Below are positions 51,861 to 61,036 of a stretch of 64,000 nt of DNA, in pieces. The first letter of the stretch is position 1. Every line of letters starts with the position of its first letter. Position numbers and translations under genes: made by a program. Below the pieces are notes generated by a model. That model made no database searches. It had not been told where the DNA came from and saw nothing but the letters and a program-made list of their open reading frames with translations. This DNA comes from Lysobacter sp. cf310. Its GTDB lineage: Bacteria; Pseudomonadota; Gammaproteobacteria; Xanthomonadales; Xanthomonadaceae. The stretch is from positions 1,166,368 through 1,230,367 of the forward strand of contig NZ_FOSS01000001.1 in NCBI RefSeq assembly GCF_900114355.1, given 5' to 3'.

Positions 51861-54062
51861 TCAGTCGGCCCAATGACCCGGCTTGTTCGAGGTCGGCAGC
51901 ACCTGCGCCGACAGCTGACGGTCGTCGTTGAGCAGACGCACCGCGTCGGCCAGGATCGAGGCGGACTCGCGCAGCAGCGGATCCGGACGCTTTTCGGCGG
52001 CCTTCTCGCGCGCCACTTCCTGGGCCAGGTTGCGCTCGCTCGACTGCAGGCCGTCGTCGCCGTTGTCGTCGGCCAGCGGATCCAGGTCCAAGCCCATGGT
52101 CTTGCGCTCGGCCTGACGCTGCTTGCGCTTGGCGTCGTCGCGGTCGCGCTCGGCGCGGCGCTCGGCTTCGTTGAGCGTGATCGACTTCTTGGCGCGCTCG
52201 GCGCGGAACTCGGTCACGTCCTGCGACCACCACTGGAATTCCTTGTCGGCGGCGATGCGGCTGTCGTGCAGCGCAGACAACTTGGGCAGCAGCGGCGCGA
52301 AGTTGCCGTAACGCACATGCGGCACCGGCGCGATCTTGGTCCAGGGCAGCGCGTTGTCGTAGGTGCTTTCGCCGTACTCGCTGGCGTCGACCGAAGCCGG
52401 GAACGACAGGTCGGGCACCACGCCCTTGTTCTGGGTCGAGCCGCCGCTGACGCGGAAGAACTGAGCGATGGTCAGCTTGACCTGACCGAAGCGCGGGCCT
52501 TCGTTGGCCGGCCAACGGTCCAGGTCCAGCATGTTCTGCACGGTGCCCTTGCCGAAGGTGGTTTCGCCGATGACCAGGCCGCGGCCGTAGTCCTGGATGG
52601 CGCCGGCGAAGATCTCCGAGGCCGAAGCCGAGCCGCGGTTGATCAGCACCGCCAGCGGGCCTTCCCAGGCGATGCCGGAATCGTCGTCGCTGTTGACCTC
52701 GATGCGGCCGCCGGACTGGCGCACCTGCACCACCGGGCCGCGGTCGATGAACAGACCGGTGAGCTCGATCGCTTCGTCCAGCGAACCGCCGCCGTTGTAG
52801 CGCAGGTCCAGCACCACGCCGTCGATCTTGTCCGCGCGCAGCTTGGTCAGCAGCTTGCTGACGTCGCGCGTGGCCGAGGCGTAGTCGGCGTTGTTCTTAC
52901 GGCGGCCCTCGAAGTCCTGATAGAAGCCCGGCAGCTTGATCACGCCGATGCGCTTGGCCGGCGCACCGTCCTTGGCCGGAATGGTGATGATCTCGGACTT
53001 GGCGGCCTGGTCTTCCAGACGCACCTTGTCGCGCACCAGCACCAACCGGTTGGGCTTGCTGTCCAGGCCGGCTTCGGCCGGGATCACGTCCAGGCGCACC
53101 TTGGTGCCCTTGGCGCCGCGGATCTTGGCGACCACGTCGTCGATGCGCCAACCGATCACGTCTTCCATCGCGCCGCTGTCGCCCTGGCCGACCGCGACCA
53201 CGCGGTCGCCGGCCTTGAGCTTGCCGGAGTTGCCGGCCGGGCCGCCGGGCACGATCTCGCGGATCGCGACCACGTCCTCCTGCTTCTGCAGCACCGCGCC
53301 GATGCCTTCCAGCGACAGCGACATGGTCATGTTGAAGTTGTCGGCCGACTTCGGAGTGAAGTAGTCGGTGTGCGGATCGATCGCGTTGGCGTAGCTGTTG
53401 ACGAAGGTCTGGAACACGTCCTCGCTCTTGAGCTCGGAGAAGCCTTTGGCGAGATTCTGGTAACGCTTGTCGAGGGTCTTGCGGATGTCCTCGGGCTTCT
53501 TGCCGGCCAGCTTCAGGCGCAGCCAGTCGTTGCGCACCGACTGCCGCCACAGCGTATCCAGCGCGGCGGTGTCGGCGGCCCACGGCGCCTTCTCGCGGTC
53601 GAACTCGAAGCGGTCGCTGCCGTCGAACGTGAAGATGTCCTGCTTGAGCAGCGCGCGCGCGTAGTTCACGCGCTCGTCGACGCGCTGCTTGAAGGTGGCG
53701 AAGATCGCGTAGGCCGGGCTCAGATCGCCGCCGCGGATGGCGTCGTCCAGCTTGGTCTTGTAGGCGTCGAACTTGGCGATGTCCTGGGCGGTGAAGTACT
53801 GCTTGCCCGCGTCCAGCGATTCCAGATAGCGCTTGTGCATGTCCGCCGACAGCGCGTCGTCGAGCGCGCGCGGACGGTAGGCATAGCGACTGTCGGACAA
53901 CACGCCGTAGACCAGCTTGGCGGCGGTGGCCTGGTCGGCGGTCGGCGCATTGGTCAGGGCGTTCGGGGCGCCGCCCGCATCGGCGCGCGCGAGCAGCGCG
54001 AGCGGGGCGGTCAGCATGAAGGCGAACAAAGTGGTCTTGGCGGTCATCGCGGGGGTCTTCAT
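51861..54062 (-). CDS. prc: C-terminal processing protease Prc/Tsp (S41)
   Basis: A periplasmic tail-specific protease of about 733 residues. After a signal peptide (TLFAFMLTAPLALLARA) come the N-terminal helical region (RYAYRPRALDDALS, YFTAQDIAKFDAYK), a PDZ domain (about 245-335) and the S41 core: Ser480 in NRGSASASEIFAGA, Lys505 in TTFGKGTVQN, Gln509. C-terminal DUF3340-like helices complete it. It degrades or trims proteins with apolar C-termini and, in E. coli, controls murein endopeptidases with NlpI. Two candidate ATGs, 54062 and 54047, are 15 bp apart. Confidence 0.93.
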   Translation of the reverse strand: MKTPAMTAKTTLFAFMLTAPLALLARADAGGAPNALTNAPTADQATAAKLVYGVLSDSRYAYRPRALDDALSADMHKRYLESLDAGKQYFTAQDIAKFDAYKTKLDDAIRGGDLSPAYAIFATFKQRVDERVNYARALLKQDIFTFDGSDRFEFDREKAPWAADTAALDTLWRQSVRNDWLRLKLAGKKPEDIRKTLDKRYQNLAKGFSELKSEDVFQTFVNSYANAIDPHTDYFTPKSADNFNMTMSLSLEGIGAVLQKQEDVVAIREIVPGGPAGNSGKLKAGDRVVAVGQGDSGAMEDVIGWRIDDVVAKIRGAKGTKVRLDVIPAEAGLDSKPNRLVLVRDKVRLEDQAAKSEIITIPAKDGAPAKRIGVIKLPGFYQDFEGRRKNNADYASATRDVSKLLTKLRADKIDGVVLDLRYNGGGSLDEAIELTGLFIDRGPVVQVRQSGGRIEVNSDDDSGIAWEGPLAVLINRGSASASEIFAGAIQDYGRGLVIGETTFGKGTVQNMLDLDRWPANEGPRFGQVKLTIAQFFRVSGGSTQNKGVVPDLSFPASVDASEYGESTYDNALPWTKIAPVPHVRYGNFAPLLPKLSALHDSRIAADKEFQWWSQDVTEFRAERAKKSITLNEAERRAERDRDDAKRKQRQAERKTMGLDLDPLADDNGDDGLQSSERNLAQEVAREKAAEKRPDPLLRESASILADAVRLLNDDRQLSAQVLPTSNKPGHWAD

Positions 54063-54278
54063 GGCCGAGCTTGGCCTAGGCGTCGAGGATGTAGCGGGAT
54101 TGGACAAGACCACAGTGCCGAAAGTTGCCGTGCCTGTCACGCGTGGCGGTAACGCTTTTGGGCATCCGGGGGCGGATGGCGTTCAGTTTCGCGAGCGCAA
54201 GCGTTAGACCGGCGTTACGCGACCGCGCCGGCGCCCATCGATCTGAACGCGGGACAGGGCGAAACGGGGCTGTTCCGA

Positions 54279-56204
54279 TCAGCGTGCGGCGGCGACGGCC
54301 GCGTCGGCCAGCACCGCGGCCGCCTCGGCCAGCTCGGCATCGGTCTGCGGCGGCGGCCCCAGACGCGCCAACTCGGCGCGGCGCGCGGCCAGGTTCAGCG
54401 ACAGCGGACCGCGTGCGTGCGCGGCCAGGGCCTGCTGGCGCTGCTGCCAGCGCCGGAAGTCGCCGTCGGCCGCGGCGCGCGCTTGATGCGCGGACACCAC
54501 GCCCAGGCGTGGAGCCGCCGGCGCCGGCCGGTAGCCGGGCATGGGCACGATCCGCGGCCCCGGCTTGCGCGTCGGCGCGGCGGCGGCGGGCCGCAGCGCC
54601 AGGTCCGGAGTCACGCCGACCGCCTCCAGCGGCTGCCCGCTGACCCGGAACGCATGGGCGATGGTCAAACGGACCTGGCCGTGACGCGGGCCCTGGCCGC
54701 CGCCCGGCCAGCGGTCCAGATCGATCAGGTTCTGCACGCTGCCACGGCCGTAGGTCAGGCCGCCGATCACCGGACCGCGGCCGTAGTCCTGGATCGCGGC
54801 GGCGAATATTTCCGAGGCCGCGGCCGAACGCCCGTTGACCAGCACCGCCATCGGCCCGGTCCAGAGCGCGCCCTTGGCCGGGTCGAGCAGATCGACGCGG
54901 CCGCCGCCCTCGCGGATCTGCACCACCGCCGGCGCGCTCAGAAACAGGCCGGCCAGTTCCGGCACCTGGCTGAGGGCGCCGCCTTCGTTGTCGCGCAGGT
55001 CCAGCAGCACGGCGTCGACGCCCTGCGCCTGCAATTGACGCAGCAACTCGGCGACGTCGCGCGCAACCGATCGGTGATTGCCCGGATCGCTGCGCATGCG
55101 TTCGAAATCGACGTAGAAGCTGCCCGGCACGATCACGCCGATGCGTTTGCCGCCGGCCTCGATCACGCTGGACGAGGCGTGCTGGTTGGCCATGCCGGCA
55201 CGCGCGCGCTCCAGCACCACGGTGCGCGTGGGCTCGCCCGGCAGGGTGCCGGCCGGCTGCACCTGCACGCGCACGCGGCTGCCGGGGCGGCCGCGCAGGC
55301 GCGTCACCAGCGTATCCAGGTCGACGCCGTCCACATCCTCCAGCGCGCCCGTCTCGCCTTCGCCCGATGCCAGCAGACGATCGCCGCTGCGCAAACCGGC
55401 GCGCACGGCCGGACCGCCCGCGCTGAGGTAGACCAGCGAGACTTCGTCGCCGCGCTCACGCTTCAGCGACAACCCGACGCCGACGGTGTCGGGCGCCGAA
55501 TCGAGCAGGCGCTCGGCGGTGCTGGGCGGGTAATAGTCGCCGCCGGGATCGCTGGTGCCGGCATAGGTGCTCAGGACCTCGGCGAACACCGCCTGCGCCG
55601 ACGGCCCGTGGGCGGCGCGCGCGAGCGCGGCGTAGCGACGCTCCAGCGCGCTGCGCACCTGCGCCGGATCGCGTCCGCCCAGGCTCAGATCCAGCGCCTC
55701 GCTCTTGAGCCGCAGGCGCCACAGCACGTCCAAGGCGGCCGCATCGGCGGCCCAGGGCGCGGCGCTGCGATCGGGGGCCCAACTGTCCTGTGTGTCGAAG
55801 TCGAAAGGCCGCGCGAGCAAGGCCGGCATGCCCGCCATGCGCGCGTCCAGGCGCGTCAGCACGAGTTCGCGCATGGCCAGGAACGGCGCCGGATCGCGCG
55901 CGCGAATCGCGTCGTCCAGTTGCGAGCGATAAGGCTGCAGGCCGGCGACATCGGCGGCGCTGAGGTACAGGCGGTCGGGATCGAGTCGCGCCAGCCAGGC
56001 ATCGAACAGCTCGGCGGACAAGGCGTCGTCGAGCGCGCGGGGCCGGTAGGCGTAGCGCTTGTCGGCGTACAGGCCGCTCACCAGGGCCATCGTCGTCGCG
56101 CGCTGCTTGGCGTCGTCGGCGCTTGCGCTATCGGTATCGGCCGCGGACGCCGGCAGCGCGCAGCCCAACAGCGCGAGCGTCAGGCTCGTGCGCAAAAGTT
56201 TCAT
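54279..56204 (-). CDS. S41 Prc-like paralogue with both catalytic residues replaced (predicted pseudo-protease)
   Basis: A 641-residue exported protein (signal SLTLALLGCALPASA) collinear with the adjacent Prc: RYAYRPRALDDALSAELF, PDZ (about 240-330), S41 core. Aligning NGRSAAASEIFAAAIQDYGRG with the NRGSASASEIFAGAIQDYGRG stretch of Prc (shown as cores) puts Ala462 at the catalytic Ser and, 25 residues on, Arg487 (TYGRGSVQN) at the catalytic Lys. The Asp in IQDYGR is kept, as is the following Gln491. The protein should bind but not cleave substrates. It lacks most of the C-terminal helical region. It lies upstream of prc on the same strand with a 216-bp gap. Confidence 0.9.
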   Translation of the reverse strand: MKLLRTSLTLALLGCALPASAADTDSASADDAKQRATTMALVSGLYADKRYAYRPRALDDALSAELFDAWLARLDPDRLYLSAADVAGLQPYRSQLDDAIRARDPAPFLAMRELVLTRLDARMAGMPALLARPFDFDTQDSWAPDRSAAPWAADAAALDVLWRLRLKSEALDLSLGGRDPAQVRSALERRYAALARAAHGPSAQAVFAEVLSTYAGTSDPGGDYYPPSTAERLLDSAPDTVGVGLSLKRERGDEVSLVYLSAGGPAVRAGLRSGDRLLASGEGETGALEDVDGVDLDTLVTRLRGRPGSRVRVQVQPAGTLPGEPTRTVVLERARAGMANQHASSSVIEAGGKRIGVIVPGSFYVDFERMRSDPGNHRSVARDVAELLRQLQAQGVDAVLLDLRDNEGGALSQVPELAGLFLSAPAVVQIREGGGRVDLLDPAKGALWTGPMAVLVNGRSAAASEIFAAAIQDYGRGPVIGGLTYGRGSVQNLIDLDRWPGGGQGPRHGQVRLTIAHAFRVSGQPLEAVGVTPDLALRPAAAAPTRKPGPRIVPMPGYRPAPAAPRLGVVSAHQARAAADGDFRRWQQRQQALAAHARGPLSLNLAARRAELARLGPPPQTDAELAEAAAVLADAAVAAAR

Positions 56205-56274
56205 TCGGTGTCCCCGGCGACGCCCTATCGTCGCCGACGATCATACCCGGCGCGCGTGGCGCCGGGACCGCCGA

Positions 56275-57309
56275 TCAGGCGGCGGCGAAGCCGGCTTCGA
56301 TGGCCTGGCGGTCGGCGTGATAGGACGAGCGCACCAGCGGGCCGGAGGCGACATGGGTGAAGCCCAGCGCCATGCCGTAGAGCTCGAGTTCCTTGAACTC
56401 TTCCGGGGTCCAGTAGCGCAGCACCGGGTGATGGTGCGGGGTCGGCTGCAGGTACTGGCCGATGGTGATCATGTCGACGTCGTGCGCGCGCAGATCGCGC
56501 AGCGTGGCCTGGACCTGCTCCATGGTCTCGCCCAGGCCCAGCATGATGCCGGACTTGGTCGCGACCTCGGGATGCTGGGCCTTGAACTTCTGCAGCAGGG
56601 TCAGCGACCACTGGTAGTCGGCGCCCGGACGCACGTTGGTGTACAGGTCCGGCACGGTCTCGACGTTGTGGTTGAACACGTCCGGCGGATTGCTGTTGAG
56701 GATCTCCAGCGCGCGCTCCATGCGGCCCTTGCCGCGGAAGTCGGGCGTGAGGATCTCGATCTTGGTGCGCGGGCTTTCGCTGCGCACCGCTTTGATGCAG
56801 TCGACGAAGTGCTGGGCACCGCCGTCGCGCAGGTCGTCGCGGTCGACGCTGGTGATGACCACATACTTCAGGCCCATGTCGGCGACGGTGCGGGCCAGGT
56901 TGGCCGGCTCGCTCGCGTCCGGCGGCTTGGGGCGGCCGTGGGCGACGTCGCAGAACGAGCAACGCCGCGTGCAGACCTCGCCCAGGATCATGAAGGTCGC
57001 GGTGCCGTGGCTGAAGCACTCGTGGATGTTCGGGCAGCTAGCCTCTTCGCAGACCGTGACCAGGCGGTTCTCGCGCAGCTTGGCCTTGAGTTGGGCGACC
57101 GAATTGCCCGAGGGAATGCGCACCCGGATCCAAGACGGCTTGCGCAGCACCGGCGCGTCGACGAACTGCACCGGCGAGCGCTGGATCTTGTCGCCGCCCA
57201 GCTGCTTGGCGCCCGGGGTCATGGTGGTGGACTGCAGCACCGCCGGCGCGTCGGGCGCGCCACCGCTGACGACCGTGAGCGGGATGGTCTTGGAGGCGGG
57301 ATCGGTCAT
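56275..57309 (-). CDS. lipA: Lipoyl synthase
   Basis: A 344-residue radical SAM enzyme that inserts two sulfurs into octanoyl groups on lipoyl domains. The auxiliary cluster is bound by [12 protein letters not shown], the SAM cluster by [10 protein letters not shown], and the C-terminal SSYHA serine that ligates the auxiliary cluster is present ([11 protein letters not shown]). Length and N-terminal extension are normal. It is downstream of lipB on the same strand. Confidence 0.97.
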   Translation of the reverse strand: MTDPASKTIPLTVVSGGAPDAPAVLQSTTMTPGAKQLGGDKIQRSPVQFVDAPVLRKPSWIRVRIPSGNSVAQLKAKLRENRLVTVCEEASCPNIHECFSHGTATFMILGEVCTRRCSFCDVAHGRPKPPDASEPANLARTVADMGLKYVVITSVDRDDLRDGGAQHFVDCIKAVRSESPRTKIEILTPDFRGKGRMERALEILNSNPPDVFNHNVETVPDLYTNVRPGADYQWSLTLLQKFKAQHPEVATKSGIMLGLGETMEQVQATLRDLRAHDVDMITIGQYLQPTPHHHPVLRYWTPEEFKELELYGMALGFTHVASGPLVRSSYHADRQAIEAGFAAA

Positions 57310-57411
57310 GGCGCTGCGTTAACTCTTGTCGTTTAGCCCCCTCTTCCTGGGGGGAAGAGGGCTGAGGTGAGGGCAGGCACCGCGACGATCGCGGCGGCTG
57401 GCGGATTCGCG

Positions 57412-57459
57412 CGCCCTCATCCGCCCTTCGGGCACCTTCTCCCGCATGCGGGAGAAGGG
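57412..57459. repeat. Palindromic intergenic repeat between lipA and lipB
   Basis: CTCATCCGCCCTTCGGGCAC and, next to it, CTTCTCCCGCATGCGGGAGA plus AG form two adjacent hairpins. The same two-part unit occurs, inverted, at 63950-63986 and related ones at 63720-63790. It lies 70 bp after the lipB stop, and its hairpins could uncouple lipB from lipA. Confidence 0.85.
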
Positions 57460-57529
57460 AAATCAAGCATTGGTTCCACTAGCGGAACTAATGACGTAAA
57501 GCGTGCTCCCGCGAACGGAAGCAGGGAAA

Positions 57530-58222
57530 TCAGAAGCTCAACGGCTCGGCGGTTTCCACCGTCAGGCCGAATTGCCGGGCCAGCTGGTCCACCAGCACCG
57601 GTTTGACCGCGTCCAGCCCGGACGGGCCACCCAAGTCTACCACCGAGGTCACCTGCAACCCCTGGTAACCGCAGGGATTGATGCGCTGATACGGCGACAG
57701 GTCCATGGCGATATTGAAGGCCAGGCCGTGGAAAGTGCAGCCGCGCCGGACCCGGATGCCCAGGGCCATGACCTTGGCCCCGGCCACGTAGACGCCCGGC
57801 GCGCCGTCCCTGCGGGCGCCCTCGATGTTCCATTCGGCCAGGGTGTCGATCACCGCCTGCTCGATCCGGTCCACGTACTCGCGCACCCCGACCTTGAGCC
57901 GGCGCAGGTCCAGCAGCGGGTACAGCACGATCTGGCCGGGCCCGTGGTAGGTCACCTGGCCGCCGCGGTCGACGTGGATCACCGGGATATCGCCCGGCAT
58001 CAGCACGTGCTCGTCCTTGCCGGCCTGGCCCAGGGTGAACACCGGGTCGTGCTCGACCAGCCACAACTCGTCGGGGGTGTCGGCGTCGCGGGCGTCGGTG
58101 AAGGCCTGCATCGCGCGCCAGACCGGCTCGTAGGGCTGACGGCCCAGGTCGCGCAACTGCGCCACCGGCGGGCCGCGATCGCCGCCCAACACCGCCGCCA
58201 CCGCGTCGATTACAGCGTCCAC
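57530..58222 (-). CDS. lipB: Octanoyl-(acyl-carrier-protein):protein transferase
   Basis: A 230-residue LipB. Signature segments are [35 protein letters not shown] (catalytic Lys/Cys pair: Lys in [14 protein letters not shown] and Cys in [12 protein letters not shown]) and [15 protein letters not shown]. It transfers octanoate from ACP to lipoyl domains. GTG 58222 is chosen: GGAAG lies 5 bases upstream and the start overlaps the ybeD stop by 13 bp, indicating coupling. The longer ATG frame would include ybeD antisense frames. Confidence 0.94.
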   Translation of the reverse strand: MDAVIDAVAAVLGGDRGPPVAQLRDLGRQPYEPVWRAMQAFTDARDADTPDELWLVEHDPVFTLGQAGKDEHVLMPGDIPVIHVDRGGQVTYHGPGQIVLYPLLDLRRLKVGVREYVDRIEQAVIDTLAEWNIEGARRDGAPGVYVAGAKVMALGIRVRRGCTFHGLAFNIAMDLSPYQRINPCGYQGLQVTSVVDLGGPSGLDAVKPVLVDQLARQFGLTVETAEPLSF

Positions 58223-58488
58223 TTCACTTCCGGATGGTCGCGCAGCACCTGGTGGGCCAGGTCGTACTGGGCGCGGTCGGCGGCGCGGAAGCTGATCCGC
58301 ACCGACACGTACTTGCCGCTGCTGGAGTGCTTCCACTGGATGGTTTCGGCCTCGACCTCGATGCCGGCGTCCATCAGCAGGCGCGGCAGTTCGCGCTCCA
58401 GCCCGGCCTCGGCCGTGCCCATGGCGCTGAGCTCGAAGGTACCGGGGAACTGGAAGCCGTGATCGGGATTGTCGGAATGAATGTCCAT
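58210..58488 (-). CDS. ybeD: YbeD/DUF493 family protein
   Basis: A 92-residue small ferredoxin-like alpha/beta protein ([15 protein letters not shown] ... [17 protein letters not shown] ... EVKWTL). It is conserved next to lipB and dacA in many gammaproteobacteria; the structure resembles ACT-like regulatory domains and the function is unknown. Start ATG 58488; overlaps lipB. Confidence 0.93.
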   Translation of the reverse strand: MDIHSDNPDHGFQFPGTFELSAMGTAEAGLERELPRLLMDAGIEVEAETIQWKHSSSGKYVSVRISFRAADRAQYDLAHQVLRDHPEVKWTL

Positions 58489-58569
58489 GCGCGAATTATG
58501 GGTCCGTGGGGGGCCGAACCCAAGCAGGCGTAGGATGCCCCTTCCGGCCGGTTCCGGGAGGCTCGCAGG

Positions 58570-58773
58570 ATGAATACAGCGTCGCTGTGGTGGGGCTTGC
58601 TGTTCGGCTCGATCGGGCTGGGCTATTTCATGTACGGCAAGCGCCAGGGCGCGCCGGTGCCGCTGCTGTGCGGACTGGGCCTGATGGCGTTCCCCTACTT
58701 CGTCTCCAACAACTGGGCGATGGTGCTGATCGGGGCGGTGCTGGCGGCGATTCCGTATTTTCTGCGGTTCTAG
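58570..58773 (+). CDS. Small membrane protein, 67 aa
   Basis: A 67-residue protein with three short hydrophobic helices (SLWWGLLFGSIGLGYFMYG, LLCGLGLMAFPYF, AMVLIGAVLAAIPYFL). GGGAGG lies about 10 bases before the ATG. Similar two- or three-helix amino-acid transport-associated or small proteins are frequent in Lysobacter; function unknown. It and the next gene interrupt the opposite-strand lip/dac cluster. Confidence 0.82.
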   Translation: MNTASLWWGLLFGSIGLGYFMYGKRQGAPVPLLCGLGLMAFPYFVSNNWAMVLIGAVLAAIPYFLRF

Positions 58774-58867
58774 GGCCGCTGCGGCCGCTCGCCGCCTGCC
58801 CCGGTCTGCGCTAGGCTCGACCGCGACACTCCATTCGCCGGACCCGGCGCGACGACGCGCGACGACC

Positions 58868-59503
58868 ATGCCGCCTCGCCATCTGCTCGTGCTCGATCTC
58901 GACGAAACGCTGCTCTACGCCAGCGAAGTCGAACTGAATCGCGCGTCCGATTTCCGCGCCTGCGGCTATTACGTCTATCGTCGCCCGCATCTGGCCGAGT
59001 TCATCGCCTACGCCCTGGCCCGCTTCGAGGTGGGCGTATGGACCTCGTCCGGGCGCCGCTACGCCGATGCGATCGTGGCCGAACTGTTTCCGGCCGAATC
59101 GCTGAGCTTCGTCTGGGCCAGAGAGCGCTGCTCCATCACGCGCGACTGGACCACCGGCGGATACCACAACCGCAAGCCTCTGAAGAAGCTCAAGCGGCGC
59201 GGCTACCGCCTGGAACAGGTGATCGCCGTGGACGACACGCCGTCCAAGCATGCCTACAACTACGGCAACCTGGTCCGCGTCGACGAGTACCTGGGCCAGA
59301 ACGAGAACGACGACGAGTTGCTGTGGCTGATGCGCTATCTCGATCGGCTGGCCGCGGAACCGAACGTGCGCCGGATCGAGAAGCGGCGTTGGCGGGAGCG
59401 CTTGCAACAGGAAGCGCTGGGCGAAGACGACCGCGACCCGGAGCCGCATCGCGATGGCCAGGTCGCGATCGCGGCTCACGCCGCTCCCACAGAAAGCGAA
59501 TGA
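58868..59503 (+). CDS. FCP1/SCP-like (NIF) phosphatase
   Basis: A 211-residue HAD-type phosphatase of the NLI-interacting factor group: LLVLDLDETLLYA, VYRRPHLAEFIAYAL, VGVWTSSGRRYAD and IAVDDTPSKHAYNYGNLVRV, matching DLDETL, RPH, TSS and the final DD motifs of FCP1-like enzymes. These act on phosphoserine in eukaryotes; bacterial roles are unclear. The last 13 residues (VAIAAHAAPTESE) are encoded by the REP-like copy at 59465-59492, so the original C-terminus has been replaced or extended. Confidence 0.88.
   Translation: MPPRHLLVLDLDETLLYASEVELNRASDFRACGYYVYRRPHLAEFIAYALARFEVGVWTSSGRRYADAIVAELFPAESLSFVWARERCSITRDWTTGGYHNRKPLKKLKRRGYRLEQVIAVDDTPSKHAYNYGNLVRVDEYLGQNENDDELLWLMRYLDRLAAEPNVRRIEKRRWRERLQQEALGEDDRDPEPHRDGQVAIAAHAAPTESE
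59465..59492 (+). repeat. REP-like 28-bp element inside the end of a coding region
   Basis: Identical to the copy at 50742-50769. Here it is read in frame as the C-terminus of the NIF-type phosphatase. Confidence 0.9.
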
Positions 59504-59518
59504 ACGCAGCAACGAAAA

Positions 59519-59540
59519 GGCCGGCGTGCGCCGGCCCTTT
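59519..59540. terminator. Bidirectional terminator between the phosphatase and dacA genes
   Basis: GGCCGGCG at 59519-59526 pairs with CGCCGGCC at 59529-59536, flanked by AAAA on the left and CTTT on the right, between convergent genes. Confidence 0.8.
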
Positions 59541-59563
59541 CATCGCTGCGATGCGCGAGTCGC

Positions 59564-60796
59564 TTACTCCGACTCCCACCACATCCAGAACTCGTCCCAC
59601 AGGCGCTTGAAGAAGCCGCCTTCTTCGACCGCGGTCAGCGCGACCAGCGGGCGCTGGGCGATGACCTTGCCGTCCAGCACGACCTTGACGGTGCCCACGG
59701 CCTGGCCCTGCTTGATCGGGGCGACCAGGGTCTTGTTGACGTCCATGCTGGGCTTGAGCTGCGCGTACTTGCCGCGCGGCACGGTCACCAGCAGCGGCTC
59801 GGCGACGCCGAGTTGGGCTTCGTCGGCGGTGCCCTTCCAGACCTTCTGCTTGGCGATGGACTTGCCGGCGTCGTAGAGGCGGTGGGTTTCGTAGAAGCGG
59901 AAGCCCCAGTTCAGCAGGGCCTGGCTGTCGACGGTGCGCTGGTCGTCCGAGGTCGAGCCCATCACCACCGAGATCAGGCGCTGGTCGCCGCGCAGGGCCG
60001 AGCCCATCAGGCAGTAGCCGGCGCCGGAATGGTGGCCGGTCTTGATGCCGTCGACCGAGGGGTCGCGCCACAGCAGGCGGTTGCGGTTGGACTGCAGAAT
60101 CGGACCGACCTTGAGTTCCTTGATCTTGTTGTACGAGTACGCGACCGGGAAATCGTGGATCAGCGCGCGTCCGAGCAGGGCCAGGTCGCGGGCGCTGGAG
60201 TAGTGGTTTTCCTGCGACAGGCCATGCGGATTCATGAAGTGCGAGTTCTTCATGCCGATGCGCGCGGCGTACTGGTTCATCAGCGCGGCGAAGGCGTCCT
60301 CGCTGCCGGCGACGTGCTCGGCCAGGGCGATCGCGGCGTCGTTGCCGGACTGCACCACCATGCCCTTTTCCATGTCCACCAGCGGCGCGGTCTTGTTGAC
60401 CTCGAAGCCGGAGTAGCTGCCGTCGGTGGCCGCGCCGCCCTTGCGCCAGGCGTTCTCGGTCATCATCACCTGGTCGCTGTCCTTGATCTTGCCGCCCTTG
60501 AGCTCGGCGGCGATCACGTAGCTGGTCATGACCTTGGTGATGCTGGCCGGCTCGACGCGGGTGTCGATGTTCTCGCCGGCCAGCACGTTGCCGCTGGCGG
60601 CATCCATCAGCACCCAGGCGCTGGCCTTGATCGCCGGCGGCGGCGGCACGGGCAGCGAATCGCTGGCCGGCGGCAGGGCCGCGGCGGGCTTCGGGACGGG
60701 CGTCTGCGCGAAGACCAGGCCGGCGGTCGTGGTGACCAGGCAGGCCGCGGTGAACGCTGCGAGCGCGGCGGCGCGAGGGGTGAAGCGGGCTTTCAT
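59564..60796 (-). CDS. dacA: D-alanyl-D-alanine carboxypeptidase (PBP5/6 type)
   Basis: A 410-residue low-molecular-weight penicillin-binding protein. After a signal peptide, the active-site motifs are SxxK in PASITKVMTSY, SGN in VQSGNDAAIAL and KTG in VDGIKTGHHSGAG. The C-terminal domain ends in an amphipathic membrane anchor (FFKRLWDEFWMWWESE). It removes the terminal D-Ala of murein pentapeptides. Position between rlpA and ybeD matches the conserved E. coli order. Confidence 0.96.
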   Translation of the reverse strand: MKARFTPRAAALAAFTAACLVTTTAGLVFAQTPVPKPAAALPPASDSLPVPPPPAIKASAWVLMDAASGNVLAGENIDTRVEPASITKVMTSYVIAAELKGGKIKDSDQVMMTENAWRKGGAATDGSYSGFEVNKTAPLVDMEKGMVVQSGNDAAIALAEHVAGSEDAFAALMNQYAARIGMKNSHFMNPHGLSQENHYSSARDLALLGRALIHDFPVAYSYNKIKELKVGPILQSNRNRLLWRDPSVDGIKTGHHSGAGYCLMGSALRGDQRLISVVMGSTSDDQRTVDSQALLNWGFRFYETHRLYDAGKSIAKQKVWKGTADEAQLGVAEPLLVTVPRGKYAQLKPSMDVNKTLVAPIKQGQAVGTVKVVLDGKVIAQRPLVALTAVEEGGFFKRLWDEFWMWWESE

Positions 60797-61036
60797 CGTT
60801 CAACTACTCCGGGGAGCCGGTCTCGTGCCGGCCTGGGCTGGGAATTCTGCGTCGGGAATTCTAGGCTGGGAACTCTAGGCTGGAGCGACCCATCCGGGGC
60901 GCTCCAGTTCGGCGGGGCCGGGCCTGCGCCCTCCCCGTGCGTTCGATGCGGCCGTCCCGGGTCGCGATCGACGGCGGGACGTCCTGCCCCGCGCCGCGCC
61001 GGACCAGTCCGGAGCGCGGTATAGCTCCTGGCGCGT

